From the NCBI GenBank assembly GCA_031553885.1, contig JAVBKV010000030.1, positions 1 to 28,345 on the forward strand: a stretch of 28,345 nt of DNA, in the 5' to 3' direction. This stretch comes from JAVBKV01 sp031553885. GTDB lineage: Bacteria; Bacteroidota; Bacteroidia; Bacteroidales; Azobacteroidaceae. Positions 24,577 to 28,345 of the stretch are shown piece by piece. A program made the position numbers and the translations under genes. How positions within the stretch are numbered: position 1 is the first letter of the stretch; every line of letters starts with the position of its first letter. The notes under the pieces are model-generated. The model was not told the DNA's origin and did no database searches. It saw nothing but the letters and a program-made list of their open reading frames with translations.

Positions 24577-25575
24577 ATGTCTGACGAATCCAACAAAATC
24601 ATTTTCTATACCACCCCCAACGGAGACTTCCGGGTGGATGTATATCTTGAAGCTGAAACCGTTTGGCTCACACAAAAATCGATAGCTGAATTATTCGGCG
24701 TAGTAAAATCAACTATTAATGAACATCTTACAAATATTTTTGAAAATGGAGAACTGAAAAAAGATTCAACTGTTCGGAAATTCCGAACAGTTCAACAAGA
24801 AGGAAATAGAAACGTTTCCAGAGATGTTGAATTTTATAATCTTGACGTCATCATCTCCGTTGGCTATCGTGTCAATTCTTCAAAAGCCACACAATTCCGT
24901 ATCTGGGCAACCCAGGTATTAAAAGAATATATCATCAAGGGTTTTGTTTTGGACGATAATCGATTAAAACAAGGACAAGCTTTATTCGGAAAAGACTATT
25001 TCAAAGAATTATTATTGCGCATTCGTTCCATTCGAGCAAGTGAACGTCGTATTTATCAACAAATAACCGATATTTTCGCAGAATGCAGTATTGATTACGA
25101 TCGAAATTCTGAAATAACCAAGAACTTCTATGCAATGGTACAAAATAAATTTTATTATGCCATTACAGGAAAAACAGCAGCAGAAATAATTTATCAAAAG
25201 GCAGATAAATCAAAAGAGAATATGGGGCTGACCACTTGGAAAAATGCTCCCGATGGCAGGATTCTTAAAACGGATGCTATTGTTACTAAAAATTATTTGC
25301 AAGAGGATGAAGTAAAAAAGCTAGAACGAACAGTTACCGGATATTTCGATTATATAGAAGGTCTGATTGAACGACAAAATATGTTTACTATGGCTCAATT
25401 GGCCGACAGCGTGAACCGTTTTCTCAATTTTAATGAATACAACGTATTGGAAAGAAAAGAAAAAATTTCTAAGTTGAATGCTGATAAAAGAGCGATATCT
25501 GAATATGACGAATTCAATAAAACACAAAAAATAATTTCAGATTTTGACAAACGTATAAAAAACATGGAGTACTAG
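24577..25575 (+). CDS. RhuM family protein inserted between cas9 and cas1
   Basis: A 332-residue protein from ATG 24577 (a TTG at 24565 is in frame). N-terminal part: VWLTQKSIAELFGVVKSTINEHLTNIF, a helix-turn-helix-like segment. It is followed by the RhuM hallmarks STVRKFRTVQQEGNRNVSRDVEFYNLDVIISVGYRVNS and ATQFRIWATQVLKEYIIKGF, then a helical C-terminal region with FYAMVQNKFYYAITGKTAAEII. No signal peptide, so cytoplasmic. The family (PF13310, named after a Salmonella pathogenicity-island gene) has no settled biochemistry and is frequent on mobile and defence islands. Position inside the cas operon is unusual. It is AT-rich like cas9. Confidence 0.88.
   Translation: MSDESNKIIFYTTPNGDFRVDVYLEAETVWLTQKSIAELFGVVKSTINEHLTNIFENGELKKDSTVRKFRTVQQEGNRNVSRDVEFYNLDVIISVGYRVNSSKATQFRIWATQVLKEYIIKGFVLDDNRLKQGQALFGKDYFKELLLRIRSIRASERRIYQQITDIFAECSIDYDRNSEITKNFYAMVQNKFYYAITGKTAAEIIYQKADKSKENMGLTTWKNAPDGRILKTDAIVTKNYLQEDEVKKLERTVTGYFDYIEGLIERQNMFTMAQLADSVNRFLNFNEYNVLERKEKISKLNADKRAISEYDEFNKTQKIISDFDKRIKNMEY
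24768..24792. repeat. perfect 12-bp inverted repeat inside rhuM
   Basis: AACTGTTCGGAA (24768-24779), one A, then TTCCGAACAGTT (24781-24792): a perfect 12-bp palindrome with a one-base centre. It encodes part of the conserved STVRKFRTVQQ stretch, so amino-acid constraint explains part of it. It could still be an operator for the encoded helix-turn-helix protein. Confidence 0.5.
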
Positions 25576-25628
25576 AAGCGTAGCACGAGATTTTAATTTC
25601 AATTAGAGATGGATAAATATTTAATACT

Positions 25629-26564
25629 ATGATCAAGAAAACCCTCTATTTCGGCAATCCGGCGTACCTTAGTTTGCGTAACGAGCAACTGGTGATCAAG
25701 CTCCCGGAAGTAGAAAAAAATCCGACAGTTCCGGAAGCTTTCAAAAAAGACAGTGAAAAAACATTCCCTGTGGAAGACCTGGGAGTAGTGGTGTTGGATC
25801 ATAAACAAATCACAGTTACTCATGGACTGATCGAGAAATTACTTGACAATAATACGGCATTGATCACTTGTGACAATAGCCGGATGCCTGTCGGGTTATT
25901 ACTTCCTCTTTGTGGAAATACGACTCAGGGTGAGCGGTTTAACAAACAAATCAATGCTTCCGATCCTTTGAAAAAGCAACTCTGGCAACAAACTATCAAA
26001 TCTAAAATTACCAATCAGACTACTGTATTGCAGCGATTTCGAAATTGTAATATCCGGAATATGAACCGTTGGGCAGATGAAGTAAAAAGTGGAGATCCGG
26101 ATAATTTTGAAGCCCGCGCAGCCGCTTATTACTGGGGAGAAACATTTCCAGAAATAAAAGGGTTTACACGTGAACGGGAAGGAATTCCTCCTAACAATTT
26201 ATTAAATTACGGATACGCCATTCTTCGGGCCATAATTGCCCGGGCATTGGTCGGAAGTGGACTGCTGCCTACTTTCGGCATTCATCATCATAACCGGTAT
26301 AATGCTTATTGCCTGGCCGATGACATTATGGAACCTTACCGTCCATTTGTAGATCAATTGGTTTTACAATTAGTGGATTCCGGAGAAGACCTGACAGAAT
26401 TAACAACTTCCATCAAAAGACAATTATTGCGAATTCCGGATCTGGACGTAAAAATCGGAGGGAAAATGAGTCCGCTAATGATCGCAGCCGGACAAACAAC
26501 AGCTTCTTTGTATCAATGCTTTGAAGGAAGTACGAGAAAAATAAAATATCCGGAATTCCCATAG
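25629..26564 (+). CDS. cas1: type II CRISPR integrase Cas1
   Basis: A 311-residue protein. Type II Cas1 features: MIKKTLYFGNPAYLS start, VVVLDHKQITVTHGLIEKLL, metal-site Glu161 in DNFEARAAAYYWG, His residues in FGIHHHNRYNAY (219-221) and acidic LADDIMEPYRPF (231-235). With Cas2 it inserts new spacers into the array. It lies 53 bp after rhuM and 48 bp before the chosen cas2 start. Base composition is higher in G/C than cas9 (25 of 60 at 26041-26100), so cas9-rhuM and cas1-cas2 may differ in history. Confidence 0.96.
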   Translation: MIKKTLYFGNPAYLSLRNEQLVIKLPEVEKNPTVPEAFKKDSEKTFPVEDLGVVVLDHKQITVTHGLIEKLLDNNTALITCDNSRMPVGLLLPLCGNTTQGERFNKQINASDPLKKQLWQQTIKSKITNQTTVLQRFRNCNIRNMNRWADEVKSGDPDNFEARAAAYYWGETFPEIKGFTREREGIPPNNLLNYGYAILRAIIARALVGSGLLPTFGIHHHNRYNAYCLADDIMEPYRPFVDQLVLQLVDSGEDLTELTTSIKRQLLRIPDLDVKIGGKMSPLMIAAGQTTASLYQCFEGSTRKIKYPEFP

Positions 26565-26612
26565 AACGAACACCTCCTTGACTGTGAAGAAATGGATTAT
26601 AAATCAACAATT

Positions 26613-26954
26613 ATGAATCTGTCTTCACGACTTAATCAGTATCGAATTATGTGGGTCTTGGTTTTGTTTGATTTACCGACGGAAACAAAAAAAGACCGGA
26701 AAATTCACAGTGATTTCCGGAAAAAGCTTGTCAAGGATGGCTTTACGATGTTTCAATTTTCTATTTATCTACGGCATTGCCCTAGTGTAGAAAATGCCAA
26801 TGTACATATCAAACGGGTTAAAAATTTTCTTCCCCCAAAAGGACATGTCGGAATTTTATGCATAACGGACAAACAATTCGGAATGATGGAATTGTTTTAT
26901 GGAAAAAGTATAGAAGAAAAACAAACCGGCTGGCAACAGTTAGAACTATTTTAA
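26613..26954 (+). CDS. cas2: CRISPR-associated Cas2
   Basis: A 113-residue protein from ATG 26613 (MNLSSRLNQYRIMWVLVLFDLPT); an in-frame ATG at 26592 adds seven residues that homologues, as I recall them, do not have. Ferredoxin-like fold with the conserved Asp in VLFDLPT, then KDRKIHSDFRKKLVKDGFTMFQFSIYLRHC and the type II-typical ending ILCITDKQFGMMELFYGK...QQLELF. It forms the adaptation complex with Cas1. Confidence 0.94.
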   Translation: MNLSSRLNQYRIMWVLVLFDLPTETKKDRKIHSDFRKKLVKDGFTMFQFSIYLRHCPSVENANVHIKRVKNFLPPKGHVGILCITDKQFGMMELFYGKSIEEKQTGWQQLELF

Positions 26955-26984
26955 AAACAAAAATTCCGGCCAAAACCGGAATTT
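26953..26984. terminator. bidirectional terminator between cas2 and the CRISPR array
   Basis: AAATTCCGG (26961-26969) and CCGGAATTT (26976-26984) form a perfect 9-bp stem with a 6-base loop. On the minus strand it is followed by a T-rich run (TTTTTGTTTTT), on the plus strand by a weak one. It would stop array transcripts coming from the right and, less strongly, the cas mRNA. Confidence 0.8.
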
Positions 26985-27063
26985 CATGTTGAAAAACAAC
27001 TTATTTTTCACATCCTAATTGTTGCGATAATTCAATGATAAACAGACAAATAAAATGACCTCT

Positions 27064-28336
27064 GTTGTTTTTCAATGAACGAATATACAAATTTGAAAGA
27101 AATTCACAACCCTCAATCGACTACCTGAAACGGGCAATGCGTTGTTTTTCAATGAACGAAGATACAAATTTGAAAGCAATTCACAACAAGCCGTGCATAC
27201 TTAGAGCTTCCATCTTGTTGTTTTTCAATGAACGAAGATACAAATTTGAAAGCAATTCACAACCGCAAAGGAAAACAGTAATATAAGCTTTCTGTTGTTT
27301 TTCAATGAACGAAGATACAAATTTGAAAGCAATTCACAACAAAATCCAATTCCGTTAATGCAGAAAAGAGTTGTTTTTCAATGAACGAAGATACAAATTT
27401 GAAAGCAATTCACAACCTGAAACTGGTTTGCTGTACCTTATGATTGTTGTTTTTCAATGAACGAAGATACAAATTTGAAAGCAATTCACAACCATAGATA
27501 AACCGGGCCAGGCTACGCACGGGTTGTTTTTCAATGAACGAAGATACAAATTTGAAAGCAATTCACAACCACCCCATCCAAGCTTCAGGTAATTATTAGT
27601 TGTTTTTCAATGAACGAAGATACAAATTTGAAAGCAATTCACAACTGTGAACCATTCTTCGGTGGTGGAGCGGTTGTTGTTTTTCAATGAACGAAGATAC
27701 AAATTTGAAAGCAATTCACAACCCCGGCATCTGCTAATTCTTGGGCTCCTGAGTTGTTTTTCAATGAACGAAGATACAAATTTGAAAGCAATTCACAACT
27801 AACGATCTCTTTTTGGCGTTCTTCGCGAAGTTGTTTTTCAATGAACGAAGATACAAATTTGAAAGCAATTCACAACAATCTTCTACATTATTGAAAAAAG
27901 CAAAAAGTTGTTTTTCAATGAACGAAGATACAAATTTGAAAGCAATTCACAACATCTTCCAAAGTGAACTTTAACAGGTAATAGTTGTTTTTCAATGAAC
28001 GAAGATACAAATTTGAAAGCAATTCACAACGGACTTGTTAAGCTATACGCAGACTGCAAGTTGTTTTTCAATGAACGAAGATACAAATTTGAAAGCAATT
28101 CACAACATGCAGACACTTCTTGTAACAATAAATTAGGTTGTTTTTCAATGAACGAAGATACAAATTTGAAAGCAATTCACAAATATAATCACATCTTTAT
28201 TTAAATTTGAATAGTTGTTTTTCAATGAACGAAGATACAAATTTGAAAGCAATTCACAACTAACTGGCGGACGTACAGGCAATTACGCCGTTGTTTTTCA
28301 ATGAACGAAGATACAAATTTAAAAACAATTCACAAC
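27064..28336 (-). CRISPR. CRISPR array, 17 repeats of 47 bp with 16 spacers
   Basis: Repeats start at 27064, 27141, 27217, 27294, 27370, 27446, 27523, 27599, 27676, 27753, 27830, 27907, 27984, 28060, 28137, 28214 and 28290. Spacers are 29 bp (six) or 30 bp (ten). On the plus strand the repeat starts GTTGTTTTTCAATGAACGAA and ends TTTGAAAGCAATTCACAAC. The crRNA sense is the minus strand (starting GTTGTGAATTGC), shown by the tracrRNA anti-repeat. Variants: repeat 1 has G-to-T and C-to-A changes; repeat 15 ends in A instead of C; repeat 17 has two G-to-A changes in the TGAAAG segment. The window ends 9 bases after repeat 17, so the array may continue and the leader is not visible with certainty. 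A 47-bp repeat is the long form seen with Bacteroidetes II-C systems. Confidence 0.98.
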
Positions 28337-28345
28337 ATTTTCCCT

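Noticed and set aside
24548..25628. RhuM as cargo of an insertion sequence
   Set aside because: No transposase, terminal inverted repeats or target-site duplication could be found on either side.
26989..27000. TTGAAAAACAAC, identical to the 3' end of the crRNA-sense repeat, as an inverted repeat remnant
   Set aside because: Only 12 low-complexity bases, without the rest of the repeat; GTTG-A5-CAAC is self-complementary and may be chance.
27065..28204. Open frames inside the array (27065-27286 and 27995-28204)
   Set aside because: They are translations of the CRISPR repeats and spacers; the recurring MNEDTNLKAIH comes from the repeat itself.
27064..28336. Spacers targeting genes in this window
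   Set aside because: By eye no spacer shows a long match to other parts of the window; a database search would be needed for phage or plasmid origins.

Overview
The window looks like a chromosomal segment of a member of the Bacteroidales. The signs are a Bacteroides-type EF-G paralogue, a CCC-motif membrane protein, GH92/GH97/GH125/GH76 enzymes, a DUF2027-Smr protein, several TAnnTTTG promoter boxes and a large type II-C Cas9. I cannot name the species.

Left part (1-3300, minus strand): an EF-G2-like GTPase paralogue whose catalytic His is replaced by Ser, then a two-gene unit of small membrane proteins (CCC-motif and DUF2752). Middle left (3320-16000, minus strand): seven tightly spaced genes for exported enzymes, in transcription order GH76, GH125, GH92, GH78, GH97, CE7-type esterase, FAD-dependent oxidoreductase. 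Together they suggest breakdown of an alpha-mannan carrying rhamnose and acyl groups. No SusC/SusD or regulator lies in the window. Middle right (16100-19440): hemW on the plus strand, convergent and overlapping at its end with a minus-strand group of CYTH protein, LEA-like lipoprotein and DUF2027-Smr protein.

Right part (19450-28345): a complete type II-C CRISPR-Cas locus. A canonical tracrRNA (minus strand, about 19537-19458) has a good promoter and starts at its anti-repeat. It diverges from a 1520-residue Cas9. After cas9 come an intergenic RNA locus, a RhuM-family gene, cas1, cas2, a bidirectional terminator, and an array of at least 17 repeats of 47 bp with 29-30 bp spacers. Anti-repeat pairing shows that crRNAs are read from the minus strand, convergent with the cas genes.

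Most notable is the RNA locus between cas9 and rhuM (about 24430-24547). It carries the same scaffold as the tracrRNA (19 identical bases across the anti-repeat/nexus junction, plus the AAGGCGGGG terminator stem). Its anti-repeat, however, hardly pairs with the CRISPR repeat. It pairs instead with a repeat-mimic built into the same molecule, giving an 18-bp hairpin with one bulged C and a 4-base loop. This has the architecture of a natural single-guide RNA. The 10 bases just 5' of the mimic, TGCGAGGTCT, recur exactly at the 3' end of cas9 (24179-24188), 17 bp upstream of a consensus promoter that reads into this RNA. I propose a self-contained guide RNA that lets Cas9 bind beside its own locus for autoregulation. 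This resembles the tracr-L of type II-A systems, but with a dedicated second RNA in a type II-C system. The RNA architecture is seen directly; the regulatory role is inference.
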